Origin: Streptomyces vietnamensis
GTDB lineage: Bacteria > Actinomycetota > Actinomycetes > Streptomycetales > Streptomycetaceae
Assembly: GCF_000830005.1 (NCBI RefSeq)
Contig: NZ_CP010407.1
Location: 682,001-746,000, forward strand
DNA: 64,000 nucleotides
Direction of reading: 5' to 3'
Shown here: positions 34,863 to 42,830 of the stretch, one piece after another
Layout of the letters: each line of letters starts with the position of its first letter
Position numbering within the stretch: position 1 is the first letter of the stretch
The notes under the pieces: generated by a model
The model's database searches: none
Told to the model about the DNA's origin: nothing
Seen by the model: the letters and a program-made list of their open reading frames with translations, nothing else
Made by a program: the position numbers and the translations under genes

Positions 34863-34901
34863 GGATCAGGCCGGATCAGCCGGACCGGGGAGACAGGCCC
34901 T
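34863..34901. repeat. Degenerate copy of the dispersed palindrome
   Basis: GGATCAGGCCGGATCAGCC followed by ACAGGCCCT preserves pieces of the intact copies at 29657 and 36098, with rearranged arms. It lies 17 bases after the kinase stop. Confidence 0.5.
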
Positions 34902-34982
34902 CGGCCGTCACCGCTCCGACCTCGCCTTATCGTTGGCCTGAGCCATTGCGGAGAGTGATCGACTCGGGGATGATTCCCCGCC

Positions 34983-36095
34983 GTGACCATCCTCCTCACC
35001 GTCGTACTCGGTGTGTTCCTGATCGTGCTCCACCGTCTCTTCGTCTCCCCCGGCCGTGCCGCCGGATGGGTCGGGGAGCATTTCGTGGCGTCCCACTACG
35101 GCCTGCCGCCGCGTGAGGTGCTCGACCCGCAGCGCCCCGGCCCGCCGCCGCCGGCCCACCGGGCGGAGGAGCGGCAGTCCGTGGCCCACGCCGCGTGGGA
35201 AGGGGACTGGCGGGCCGCCGAACGGTACGTCACGGCCGCGGGCGACGACTGGGACGAGCGCTGGGCCCGGCTCGAACTCCTGCAGCAGATCGCCCAGGAG
35301 GACGACGCCTGGCTCGACTCGTGGCGCGCGGCCGAGCCGGGGAACTGCGACGCGGCCACCCTCCACGCGGGCCTCATGGTCCACCGCGCCTGGGAGATCC
35401 GGGGCGGCGGCTACGCCCACGAGGTCCTGACCTCGGACATGGACCGCTTCCGCGCCATGCTCCCGGCCGCGATCGAGGAGGCGCGGCGGGCCGCGCTGCT
35501 CGACCCCGCGAACCCGGGCCCCTGGGTGGTCATGATCACGGCAGCGCGCGGAGCCCAGTACGGGCGGGCGGAGTTCAAGCCGCTCTGGGAAGGCCTCGTC
35601 GCCCGGGCACCCCACCACTACGAGGGGCACTGGCAGGCCCTGCAGTACTGGTGCGCCAAGTGGTTCGGCAGCGACCGGCGGATGATGCGGTTCGCCGGCC
35701 GGGCGGTCCGCAAGGCCCCGGCCGGCAGCCCGCTCGCCGGGATCTATCTGCACGCCCTGAACGAACTGACCGACCGGCCCGGCGCCGTGGCGCTGCCCGC
35801 CACGCCCATGACGAGGAGTCGGCTGAAGCGGATCGCCGCCTCCTTCGACACGGTCGCGCCCGATGACGAGCGCCTGCCGGTCCTGCGCCACCTGCTGGCG
35901 CACTACATGCTCCGGTCGATGATGTACGGGCCCGCCCTGGAGCAGTTCCGGCTGATCGGACCGTGGTGCGGCGCCCAGCCGTGGCGCAGGAACGGCAATC
36001 CGGTCGTGGCCTTCGAAACGGCCCGCGGCACGGCCGCGAGGCTCTCCCGGACCCGCCCCGCCGCGACGTCGCAGGCCTACGGGATGGGTCGCTAG
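34983..36095 (+). CDS. Membrane-anchored helical-repeat hypothetical protein
   Basis: This is a 370-residue protein. One hydrophobic helix at the extreme N-terminus (TILLTVVLGVFLIVLHRLFV, residues 2-21) anchors it to the membrane. The rest is alpha-helical and tryptophan-rich, with TPR-like pairing: AHAAWEGDWRAAERYV, ERWARLELLQQIAQEDD, LDPANPGPWVVMITAARG, HHYEGHWQALQYWCAKWFG. The start is a GTG; a near-palindrome (GGGGATGATTCCCC) sits just upstream. No family is recognised with confidence. It converges on the streptophobe gene across the intact palindrome at 36098. Confidence 0.72.
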   Translation: MTILLTVVLGVFLIVLHRLFVSPGRAAGWVGEHFVASHYGLPPREVLDPQRPGPPPPAHRAEERQSVAHAAWEGDWRAAERYVTAAGDDWDERWARLELLQQIAQEDDAWLDSWRAAEPGNCDAATLHAGLMVHRAWEIRGGGYAHEVLTSDMDRFRAMLPAAIEEARRAALLDPANPGPWVVMITAARGAQYGRAEFKPLWEGLVARAPHHYEGHWQALQYWCAKWFGSDRRMMRFAGRAVRKAPAGSPLAGIYLHALNELTDRPGAVALPATPMTRSRLKRIAASFDTVAPDDERLPVLRHLLAHYMLRSMMYGPALEQFRLIGPWCGAQPWRRNGNPVVAFETARGTAARLSRTRPAATSQAYGMGR

Positions 36096-36097
36096 CC

Positions 36098-36133
36098 AGG
36101 GCCTGTCCGACCCTGATCCGCCGGACAGGCCCT
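36098..36133. repeat. Intact dispersed palindrome (copy 2)
   Basis: Arms AGGGCCTGTCCG (36098-36109) and CGGACAGGCCCT (36122-36133) are perfectly complementary over 12 bp around ACCCTGATCCGC. It fills the gap between two converging stops and its right edge supplies part of the TAG stop of the leftward gene. Likely a bidirectional terminator. Confidence 0.85.
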
Positions 36134-37451
36134 AGTCGACCTCGCCCTTGCGGTGGACCCGGGTGGCGAGGAGGCCGCCGAGGAAGCCCGCGACGAGGCC
36201 CCAGAGGAGTGCGAAGCCGACCGTCTTCCAGACGTCCGGGCGGAGCAGGACCTCGCCGCCGAGGGAGGCGAGGTCGCCGATGCCGAGGACCGAGAGGCCG
36301 AAGCGGGCCTCGACCAGGGTGAGCGGTGCGGCGACCAGCATGGCGAGGGCGAAGGCGATGCCCAGGTGCAGGGCGTGCTGCCAGAGCGAGATCCGGGCCG
36401 GGGAGCGGACGGCCGCCACGAACGCGGCGGCGAGCACCAGGACGGCCGCGATGGGCAGCAGCCACCACGCGCGCGCGTCCTGGGCGGCGAGCGAGGACAG
36501 GTCGACGGTGGAGAGGTCCGGGCTGTCGCCCTTGCCGCGCAGGACGGCGTCGAGGATCTGTGGCATGGGCAGGCCGAAGGGTCCTTCCGCCCTGCCCTGC
36601 CAGGAGCCGCCGATGCCCACGCCGAGCGCGATCCAGGTGATGTTGGGGAGGCCGAGGAGGAGCACGGCGAGGGTCTCGGCGGCGTGGCCCTTGGTCGCCG
36701 CGACGACGATCCCGATGACCAGGCCGATGACGACGTACGCGAGGAGCAGCAGGAGCATCGCGAAGGCGGCGGGCCGGACGGGTTCGTGGTAGCGGACGAG
36801 CCGGGGCGGCAGCGGGGTCCTGCGGGAGACGAGGAGGGCGATGGCGAGCACGCCGAGGATCCACAGGAGCCCGTAGAAGAGCGTGGGCCCGAGGTCGGTG
36901 CGGAAGCCGACGGTCGGGTTCGTGGCGTCGAGGAGTTCACCGAAGAGGTCCATGAGGGACCCCGTGGAGTCGCCCCCGCCGAGGGTGAGGGGGAAGTCGT
37001 GCCGGGCGAGGGCCGAGAGGCCCGCGAGGGCGGCCAGCCAGAGCACGACGACGCTCGCCGCGCGGAGCAGGAGTTCACGGGCGCCGGTCACCGCGTGGTG
37101 GCGCAGCGGGCGCAGGAAGCAGTAGCCGGTGACCAGTGCGCCCACCAGGGTGACGGTGAGCGGCATGGCGGTCAGTTCGGCCTGGGTGCCGGCGAGGGCG
37201 CCCGCGTCGCCGGAGAGTTCGACCTTGCCGCCCGAGGCCATGACGACGACCGCGGCGAGGATCGCGGCGAAGCCGCCGGGCAGGTCGGCGGCGCCCGCGG
37301 CCCAGAGGCCGAGCCCGGCGACGACGCCCATCGCGACGAACCCGGCGACCACGGCGGCCAGGGCCTGGAGGGCGACGCGGACGTAGGGCCCGGTCGGGGT
37401 CGCGGCTGACCGCGCGGAGGTGGGGAGCCGACTGCTCGTCACCCGGTCCAC
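36132..37451 (-). CDS. Streptophobe-family polytopic membrane protein
   Basis: This protein of about 439 residues has some ten hydrophobic segments and large Gly/Ala-rich loops. It begins with a short basic cytoplasmic region, then YVRVALQALAAVVAGFVAMGVVAGLGLWAAG. Conserved-looking pieces are LPGGFAAILAAVVVMASGGKVELSG and LLLGLPNITWIALGVGIGGSW. It matches what I know of the Streptomyces-restricted streptophobe family, whose role is unknown. Start is uncertain between GTG 37451 and GTG 37442. It is divergent from the DUF6777 gene. Confidence 0.75.
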   Translation of the reverse strand: MDRVTSSRLPTSARSAATPTGPYVRVALQALAAVVAGFVAMGVVAGLGLWAAGAADLPGGFAAILAAVVVMASGGKVELSGDAGALAGTQAELTAMPLTVTLVGALVTGYCFLRPLRHHAVTGARELLLRAASVVVLWLAALAGLSALARHDFPLTLGGGDSTGSLMDLFGELLDATNPTVGFRTDLGPTLFYGLLWILGVLAIALLVSRRTPLPPRLVRYHEPVRPAAFAMLLLLLAYVVIGLVIGIVVAATKGHAAETLAVLLLGLPNITWIALGVGIGGSWQGRAEGPFGLPMPQILDAVLRGKGDSPDLSTVDLSSLAAQDARAWWLLPIAAVLVLAAAFVAAVRSPARISLWQHALHLGIAFALAMLVAAPLTLVEARFGLSVLGIGDLASLGGEVLLRPDVWKTVGFALLWGLVAGFLGGLLATRVHRKGEVD

Positions 37452-37535
37452 GCTAGTACCGGGGCCGGTGCTCCGCTTGCGGACGGACGCCGTTCGGCGC
37501 ACACAATGGGCGCGGAACGGAAGAAAGGGAAAAAC

Positions 37536-39116
37536 ATGACTTCCCATCCGCCGTCCGGCCCTCCGTCGGTTCCCCCCACAGGTCCCCCCTCGGGCCCCCT
37601 CTCGGGTCCGGGCACAACACGCCCGGGAAGCGGCGGCCCCCCGCCACCGCCCGGACCGCCCCGCGGCGGTTCGGGGGGTGGCGGTTCGTCCGGCGGCGGT
37701 GCCTCCGGAAGCGGCGGTGCCTCCGGAGGCGGCGGCGGTTCCGGGCCGACCGGCGGCGGAGGCGGGGCGACCGGCGGCGGAGGCGGGGCGACCGGCGGCG
37801 GAGGCGGGGCGACCGGTGGCGGAGGCGGCTCGCCCGGCGGCGGAGGCAAGGGCGGTGGCCGTCCCTGGTGGCGTTCCGTACCGAAGGTCGCCTCGGTCAC
37901 CGCCGTGCTCGTGGCGGCCGCGGCGCTGGCCGTCGTCCTCACCAACCGCCCCGACGGCAAGAACGACACGGCGGGATCCGGCGGCGAGGTCTTCCTGCAG
38001 AACGCCGCCGCGTCCGGCCCGGACCCGTTCACGCGGTCGACGGCACGCGCCGGCGACGGCTCCGCCCCGCCGCCCTCGCTGCCGCCCCGTACCGCCTCGG
38101 CCGTGCCCGAGATGTCGGGGTCGACGCCCGGCCTCTACGGCGGGACCCGGTCGGTCTCCAGCTGCGACGTCGAGCAGCAGGTCCGGTACCTCTCCGGCGA
38201 GCCCGCGAAGAACGCGGCCTTCGCCTCGGTCGTCGGCATCTCGCCGAACGACGTGCCGGACTACCTCCGCTCCCTGACCCCGCTTCAGCTCCGGGTCGAC
38301 ACCCGGGTGACGAACCACGGCTTCCGCAACGGCGCGGCCACCACCTACCAGGCGGTGCTCCAGGCCGGCACGGCGGTCATGGTCGACGGTCACGGAGTAC
38401 CCCGGGTGCGCTGCGCCTGCGGAAATCCGCTGACCGGCCCGGTGGCGCAGAAGGCGCCGCGCACGACGGGCGCGCCATGGCAGGGGTACAGCTCCCAGCA
38501 GGTCGTCGTGGTGGCGCCGTCGGTGACGGTCGTGAACGTCTTCGTCGTGTACGACCCCCAGGACGACGGCTGGTTCGCGCGGAAGCACGGCGACACCGGC
38601 GAGCACGACAGGCCGACCCCGCCGCCTCCCCCGCCGCCGACGATCCCTCCGTCCACGCTGCTGTCGCCCTCGCCGTCCACGCCCAGCCCTTCCCCGTCGT
38701 CGCCGGTGCCGTGCGTGACGGTGACGGGCACGGAGACCCCGACGCCGATCGACGGGGTCACCCCGTCGCCGTGCCCCTCGACGCTCTCCCCCTCGGCGTC
38801 GACGTCGTCACCGGAGTCGCCGTCCGACTCCTCCGGCCCCACGGACTCGTCGCCGTCGACGGAGTCGTCGAGCCCGGAGTCGGCACCCGCGTCGGACGGT
38901 TCGGCGGATCTCACGAGCCGGTCGCCGAACCAGCAGGCAGAACAGCAGGCGGACCAGCCTGCGGCGGCCGTCTCCCCGGCCGCGTCGCTCTCCTCGCTGT
39001 CGGCTCGGGTCCCGTCGGGTTCGGTGTCGAGTTCCGTGTCGGGTTCGGCGTCACGTTCGGTCTCGGGTTCGGCGTCCGCTCCGGCGCCCGGTCCGGGGTC
39101 CGTACCCGTCCTCTGA
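37536..39116 (+). CDS. DUF6777-type membrane-anchored protein with Gly-rich and Ser/Pro-rich tails
   Basis: This is a 526-residue protein. Residues 1-110 are low complexity (Pro, Gly); 37749-37832 is a perfect-to-near-perfect 21-bp tandem repeat of four copies encoding TGGGGGA units. A single helix follows (VASVTAVLVAAAALAVVLTN, about 120-139). The folded core runs from about 150 to 355 (EVFLQNAAASGPDPFT, CDVEQQVRYLSGEPAKNAAFASVVG, CACGNPLTGP) and fits the DUF6777 family. The last 170 residues are Ser/Pro/Thr repeats. It is probably anchored with the core outside the cell. Function unknown. Confidence 0.75.
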   Translation: MTSHPPSGPPSVPPTGPPSGPLSGPGTTRPGSGGPPPPPGPPRGGSGGGGSSGGGASGSGGASGGGGGSGPTGGGGGATGGGGGATGGGGGATGGGGGSPGGGGKGGGRPWWRSVPKVASVTAVLVAAAALAVVLTNRPDGKNDTAGSGGEVFLQNAAASGPDPFTRSTARAGDGSAPPPSLPPRTASAVPEMSGSTPGLYGGTRSVSSCDVEQQVRYLSGEPAKNAAFASVVGISPNDVPDYLRSLTPLQLRVDTRVTNHGFRNGAATTYQAVLQAGTAVMVDGHGVPRVRCACGNPLTGPVAQKAPRTTGAPWQGYSSQQVVVVAPSVTVVNVFVVYDPQDDGWFARKHGDTGEHDRPTPPPPPPPTIPPSTLLSPSPSTPSPSPSSPVPCVTVTGTETPTPIDGVTPSPCPSTLSPSASTSSPESPSDSSGPTDSSPSTESSSPESAPASDGSADLTSRSPNQQAEQQADQPAAAVSPAASLSSLSARVPSGSVSSSVSGSASRSVSGSASAPAPGPGSVPVL

Positions 39117-39249
39117 CCGTCCGACGCCGCTTCGAAGCCGCCCCGGCAAGGGCCCGGAGCCAGGCTCCGATCGCCAGGGGGCGGGCCGTCCGCTCCTCCG
39201 CGCACAGTTGCCACATCCGCTCGTCGCGGTCGGTGAAGTGTCCGGACAT
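38911..39249 (-). CDS. Small hypothetical protein antisense to the end of the DUF6777 gene
   Basis: The ATG at 39249 follows AGAGGGGA at good spacing. The first 40 residues (SGHFTDRDERMWQLCAEER, ARPLAIGAWLRALAG) have a natural mix of acidic, aromatic and basic residues, unlike a shadow frame. The remainder, opposite the Ser-rich tail of the DUF6777 gene, is Pro/Asn/Thr/Arg low complexity. It overlaps that gene by about 206 bases tail to tail. It may be a true small protein with a relaxed C-terminus; moderate doubt remains. Confidence 0.45.
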   Translation of the reverse strand: MSGHFTDRDERMWQLCAEERTARPLAIGAWLRALAGAASKRRRTVRGRVRTPDRAPERTPNPRPNVTPNPTRNSTPNPTGPEPTARRATRPGRRPPQAGPPAVLPAGSATGS

Positions 39250-39311
39250 CGCTCGTCCCCTCTCCCTGATGAACACGGCCACCAGGCCACTGGAAAGGAG
39301 TCTGTAACCTT

Positions 39312-39349
39312 ATTGGCCCGGACAGCAGAGCCAATGAGGAGTGATTGGC
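39312..39349. promoter_or_regulatory. Three ATTGGC half-sites before the MocR gene
   Basis: ATTGGC (39312-39317) and GCCAAT (39330-39335) form an inverted repeat, and a third direct ATTGGC lies at 39344-39349, 32 bases (three helical turns) from the first and touching the ATG. MocR proteins often bind mixtures of direct and inverted repeats, so this is a probable autoregulatory site. Confidence 0.55.
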
Positions 39350-40819
39350 ATGGCAGTGGCACGTGTGGTCCACACCGCGGACCGGACCCTGACGGGTCGC
39401 CAGCTCGCATCGCTCCTCACCCCGCCCCCGGAGGGCCGGTTCGGGTATCGGGAGCTCGCGCGGGCCGTACGGGAGGCGCTGCTCGACGGCCGGGTGGCGC
39501 TGCGCCTGCGGCTGCCGGCCGAGCGGGAGCTCGCCGCGGTGCTCACGGTGAGCCGGACCACCGTGACCGGGGCCTACGACCTGCTCCGGGAGAGCGGTTA
39601 CGCGCACAGCCGGCGCGGCGCCGGTACGTGGACCGCGCTGCCGGACGGGCAGGCCCCCACCGCTCTCGGCGCCTTCCAGGACGACGCGGGCGCGACCATC
39701 GACCTGGCCCTCGCCGCGCCGCACGCTCCGGAGGAGGAGCTGTCCGCCGCGCTTGCGGTGGCCGCCGCCGAACTGCCCCGTTACGCGGGCGCGCAGGGCT
39801 ACCACCCGTACGGTCTGCCCGCGCTGCGCGCCGCGATCGCCGAGCGCTACACGGCCCGGGGCCTGCCGACCCTCCCGGACCAGATCCTCGTCACCACGGG
39901 TGCGCAGCAGGCCGTCTCGCTGGTGCTCACGCTGCTCGGCCGGTCCGGCGACCGGGTGCTCGCCGAGAACCCCTCGTACCCCAACGCCCTCGACGCGATG
40001 CGCGGGCGCATGCTCCGCGTCACGCCGGTGCCGGTGACCGAGGCCGGCTGGGACTCCGGGCTCGTCGACGCGGCGCTCCGGCAGACCGCGCCGCGCCTGG
40101 CCTATCTGATCCCGGACTTCCACAACCCGACCGGGCGGCTGATGCCGGCGGAGCAGCGCCGGGAGCTCGCGCGGTCCGCGCGCGCCACCGGGACCTGGCT
40201 GGTGGTCGACGAGACGCTGACGGACATGGCCCTGGACGTGCCCGCGCCGCCGCCGTTCGCGGCGGCGGCCGGCGGGGGCGACGGCGGGCAGATCGTCTCC
40301 GTCGGCTCGCTGAGCAAGAGCTGCTGGGGCGGGCTGCGGGTCGGCTGGGTGCGGGCCGCGTCCCGTGTCGTGACCGAGCTGGCCCGGGTCCGGATCACCG
40401 CCGACCTGTCCGGTTCCGTGCTCGACCAGCTGGTGGCCGTCACCCTGATGGACCGCCTCGATGTGATCCTGCCCCGGCGCCTCGACGAGCTGCGGCAGCG
40501 CAGGACCGCGCTGACCGAAGCCCTCGCCCGTCATGTGCCCGAGTGGCGGTGGGCGGTGCCGCCGGGCGGGATGTGCCTCTGGATCGACCTGGGCCGGCCG
40601 GTCGCCTCCTCCCTCGCGGCCCGGGCCCTGCGGCAGGGGGTACGGGTGGAGGGCGGCGCCCGGTTCGGGGTGGACCCGGGCACGCACGAGCACCGGCTGC
40701 GGATCCCGTTCACCCTGCCCGTGGACGCGTACGAACCGGCGGCGGAGCGGCTCGCGGCGGCCCTGGACGGCGCCCCGGGGCACTTCGCCGATCCCGCCCT
40801 GCCGGACTGGGTGGCCTGA
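39350..40819 (+). CDS. MocR-type GntR regulator with aminotransferase domain
   Basis: This is a 489-residue protein. The N-terminal GntR winged helix is at about 30-95 (YRELARAVREALLDGRVAL, LPAERELAAVLTVSRTTVTGAYDLL). From about 115 a fold-type I aminotransferase follows, with the PLP lysine in SVGSLSKSCWGG and the aspartate in LVVDETLTDMA. Such proteins sense PLP or PLP-bound amino compounds. The sequence resembles the YczR branch, usually divergent from a YczE membrane protein, but none is present here. ATG 39350 is chosen because GAGGAG lies at the right distance. Its target gene is not evident. Confidence 0.9.
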   Translation: MAVARVVHTADRTLTGRQLASLLTPPPEGRFGYRELARAVREALLDGRVALRLRLPAERELAAVLTVSRTTVTGAYDLLRESGYAHSRRGAGTWTALPDGQAPTALGAFQDDAGATIDLALAAPHAPEEELSAALAVAAAELPRYAGAQGYHPYGLPALRAAIAERYTARGLPTLPDQILVTTGAQQAVSLVLTLLGRSGDRVLAENPSYPNALDAMRGRMLRVTPVPVTEAGWDSGLVDAALRQTAPRLAYLIPDFHNPTGRLMPAEQRRELARSARATGTWLVVDETLTDMALDVPAPPPFAAAAGGGDGGQIVSVGSLSKSCWGGLRVGWVRAASRVVTELARVRITADLSGSVLDQLVAVTLMDRLDVILPRRLDELRQRRTALTEALARHVPEWRWAVPPGGMCLWIDLGRPVASSLAARALRQGVRVEGGARFGVDPGTHEHRLRIPFTLPVDAYEPAAERLAAALDGAPGHFADPALPDWVA

Positions 40820-40891
40820 GGGGGCCCTCATACCTGAGGGGGCCCGCATATTGGGATGCCCGCCCCGGAAGGTCCGTGTACGGTCCACCGA

Positions 40892-41395
40892 GTGGAACCA
40901 CTGACCGACAAACAGATCCGCTCGTCCTTCGTGAACTGCACCAAGGGCGAGGCGGCGCGACTCAAGCTGCCCCTCGACTTCGCCGAACTGCCCTGGGACG
41001 ACCTGGACTTCCTCGGCTGGGTCGACCCGGGCGCGCCCCTGCGGGCGCACCTGGTCCTGCCGCGCGAGGACGGGCCGCTCGGCGTGACCCTGCGGGTCCC
41101 GGCGACCGGCCGGACCAGCGCCGTGAAGTCGAGCATGTGCCAGGTCTGCCTGACCGCGCACGCGTCCTCGGGCGTCACGCTCCTGGTCGCGCCGCTGGCC
41201 GGCAGCCGCGGCCGCGAGGGGAACACGGTCGGGATCTACCTCTGCGCCGACCTCGCCTGCTCCCTCTACGTCCGGGGCCGGCGGCAGCCGAAGCTGCGGC
41301 ACCGGCGCCACGAGGAGTCCCTCACCCTCGACGAGCAGGTCGCCCGGCTGACGGGCAACCTGGACGCGTTCGTCGACCGGGTGACGTCGGGCTGA
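40892..41395 (+). CDS. FBP (FusB-like) zinc-binding domain protein
   Basis: This is a 167-residue cytoplasmic protein with the treble-clef zinc motif C-x2-C (SSMCQVCLTAHA) and a second pair in YLCADLACSLYVR, as in the C-terminal EF-G-binding domain of fibronectin-binding/FusB-type proteins. The N-terminal part is EPLTDKQIRSSFVNCTKGEA. FusB rescues ribosomes from fusidic acid by binding EF-G; actinobacterial relatives are uncharacterised, so resistance is only possible. GTG 40892 is used because the upstream part is unlike the family. Confidence 0.82.
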   Translation: MEPLTDKQIRSSFVNCTKGEAARLKLPLDFAELPWDDLDFLGWVDPGAPLRAHLVLPREDGPLGVTLRVPATGRTSAVKSSMCQVCLTAHASSGVTLLVAPLAGSRGREGNTVGIYLCADLACSLYVRGRRQPKLRHRRHEESLTLDEQVARLTGNLDAFVDRVTSG

Positions 41396-41444
41396 GGAGC
41401 CCGGACCGCCTCCCGGTCCCGGGGGACCGGGACGGCTCGCCGGT

Positions 41445-42626
41445 TCAGCGGAAGGCCTGCTCGCCGGTGAGCGCCTTGCCGATGACCAGGGAGTGGACCT
41501 CGCTCGTGCCCTCGTAGGTGAGCACCGACTCCAGGTTGTTGGCGTGGCGCAGCACCGGGTACTCCAGGGTGATGCCGTTGGCGCCCAGGATCGTGCGGCA
41601 CTCGCGGGCGATCGCGATCGCCTCGCGGACGTTGTTCAGCTTGCCCACGCTGACCTGCTCGGGGGTGAGGGCGCCCGCGTCCTTGAGCCGGCCGAGGTGG
41701 AGGGCGAGGAGCATGCCCTTGCCGAGCTCGACGGACATGTCGGCGAGCTTCTGCTGGGTCAGCTGGTACGAGGCGAGGGAACGGGCGAAGACGACCCGGT
41801 CCCTGGCGTAGGAGATCGCCGTCTCCAGGCAGTCGCGGGCGGCGCCGAGCGCGCCGAAGACGATGCCGAAGCGGGCCTCGTTGAGGCAGCCGAGCGGGCC
41901 GGAGAGGCCGCGGGCCTCGGGCAGCATCGCGTCGGCCGGGAGGCGGACGTCCTCGAAGACCAGTTCGCTGGTGACGCTCGCCCGCAGCGAGAGCTTCATC
42001 TTGATCTCGGGGGCGCTGAAACCGGGGGTGCCGGCCGGGACGAGGAAGCCCCGGACGCCGTCCTCGGTGCGCGCCCAGACGACGGCGACGTCGGCGACCG
42101 AACCGTTGGTGATCCACATCTTGGTGCCGTTCAGCACCCAGTCGGAGCCGTCCCGCTTGGCGTTGGTCCGCATGGCGCCCGGGTCCGATCCGGCGTCCGG
42201 CTCGGTGAGGCCGAAGCAGCCGATGTACTCGCCGGCCGCCATCTTCGGCAGCCACTGCTGCTTCTGCTCCTCGGAGCCGTACTTCCAGATCGCGTACATG
42301 GCGAGGGAGCCCTGTACGGAGACGAGGGAGCGCAGTCCGGAGTCGACGGCCTCCAGCTCCAGACAGGCGAGGCCGTACGCGACGGAGTTGGTGCCCGCGC
42401 AGCCGTAGCCCTCCAGGTGCATGCCGAGCACGCCGACGCCGCCGAGGGTGCGGGCGAGTTCGCGGGCGGGGATCTCGCCCTTCTCGAACCAGCCGGCGAC
42501 GTGCGGCCGCAGTTCGCGGTCGGCGACGGCGCGCACCGTGTTGCGGATCTCCCGCTCCTCGTCGGTCAGGAGTCCGTCGAGGGCGAGCAGGTCGAAGGGG
42601 TGGACGGGGGTGGACGGCGACTTCAC
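41445..42626 (-). CDS. gcdH: Glutaryl-CoA dehydrogenase
   Basis: This is a 393-residue acyl-CoA dehydrogenase with GCDH-specific features: HLEGYGCAGTNSVAYGLACLELEAVDSGLRS... (quoted core GYGCAGTNSVAYG), LTEPDAGSDPGAMRT, WITNGSVADVAVVWAR, RFGIVFGALGAARDCLE and the catalytic glutamate in LTYEGTSEVHSLVIGKALTG. It oxidatively decarboxylates glutaryl-CoA to crotonyl-CoA in lysine, tryptophan and glutarate catabolism. The divergent gene is a CoA-transferase that could form glutaryl-CoA, supporting the call. It is transcribed leftward from the repeat-bearing region at 42660-42820. Confidence 0.92.
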   Translation of the reverse strand: MKSPSTPVHPFDLLALDGLLTDEEREIRNTVRAVADRELRPHVAGWFEKGEIPARELARTLGGVGVLGMHLEGYGCAGTNSVAYGLACLELEAVDSGLRSLVSVQGSLAMYAIWKYGSEEQKQQWLPKMAAGEYIGCFGLTEPDAGSDPGAMRTNAKRDGSDWVLNGTKMWITNGSVADVAVVWARTEDGVRGFLVPAGTPGFSAPEIKMKLSLRASVTSELVFEDVRLPADAMLPEARGLSGPLGCLNEARFGIVFGALGAARDCLETAISYARDRVVFARSLASYQLTQQKLADMSVELGKGMLLALHLGRLKDAGALTPEQVSVGKLNNVREAIAIARECRTILGANGITLEYPVLRHANNLESVLTYEGTSEVHSLVIGKALTGEQAFR

Positions 42627-42730
42627 GGACGGCCTCCTGGCGACTGTGGCAACTCGGCGAGCCGAAGCGTAGCCCTAGATCGGATATTGGATCCAGTATT
42701 GAAAATCCGAGATCCGAACCGTACGGTCCG

Positions 42731-42817
42731 ATTGGATCCAATCTCCAGCCTCCTGGATCCGATCTCCAGTCGCCTGGATCCAACCTCCGGTTTTCTGGAT
42801 CCAACCTCCAGCGGGAG
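42731..42817. promoter_or_regulatory. Four 21-bp repeats with GGATCC cores in the gcdH divergent promoter
   Basis: GGATCC occurs at 42734, 42755, 42776 and 42797, exactly 21 bases apart, each followed by a version of AATCTCCAG. The first core is the centre of the perfect palindrome ATTGGATCCAAT (42731-42742). A fifth GGATCC lies at 42689 in TATTGGATCCAGTA. The 21-bp period puts every copy on the same DNA face. This is the intergenic region of gcdH and the CoA-transferase gene; the FCD-type GntR protein downstream is the obvious candidate ligand. Confidence 0.8.
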
Positions 42818-42830
42818 CGAGGGAAGCCGC

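Noticed and set aside
42734..42817. CRISPR array
   Set aside because: The 21-bp units are directly adjacent with no unique spacers and lie in a promoter; no cas genes are present.
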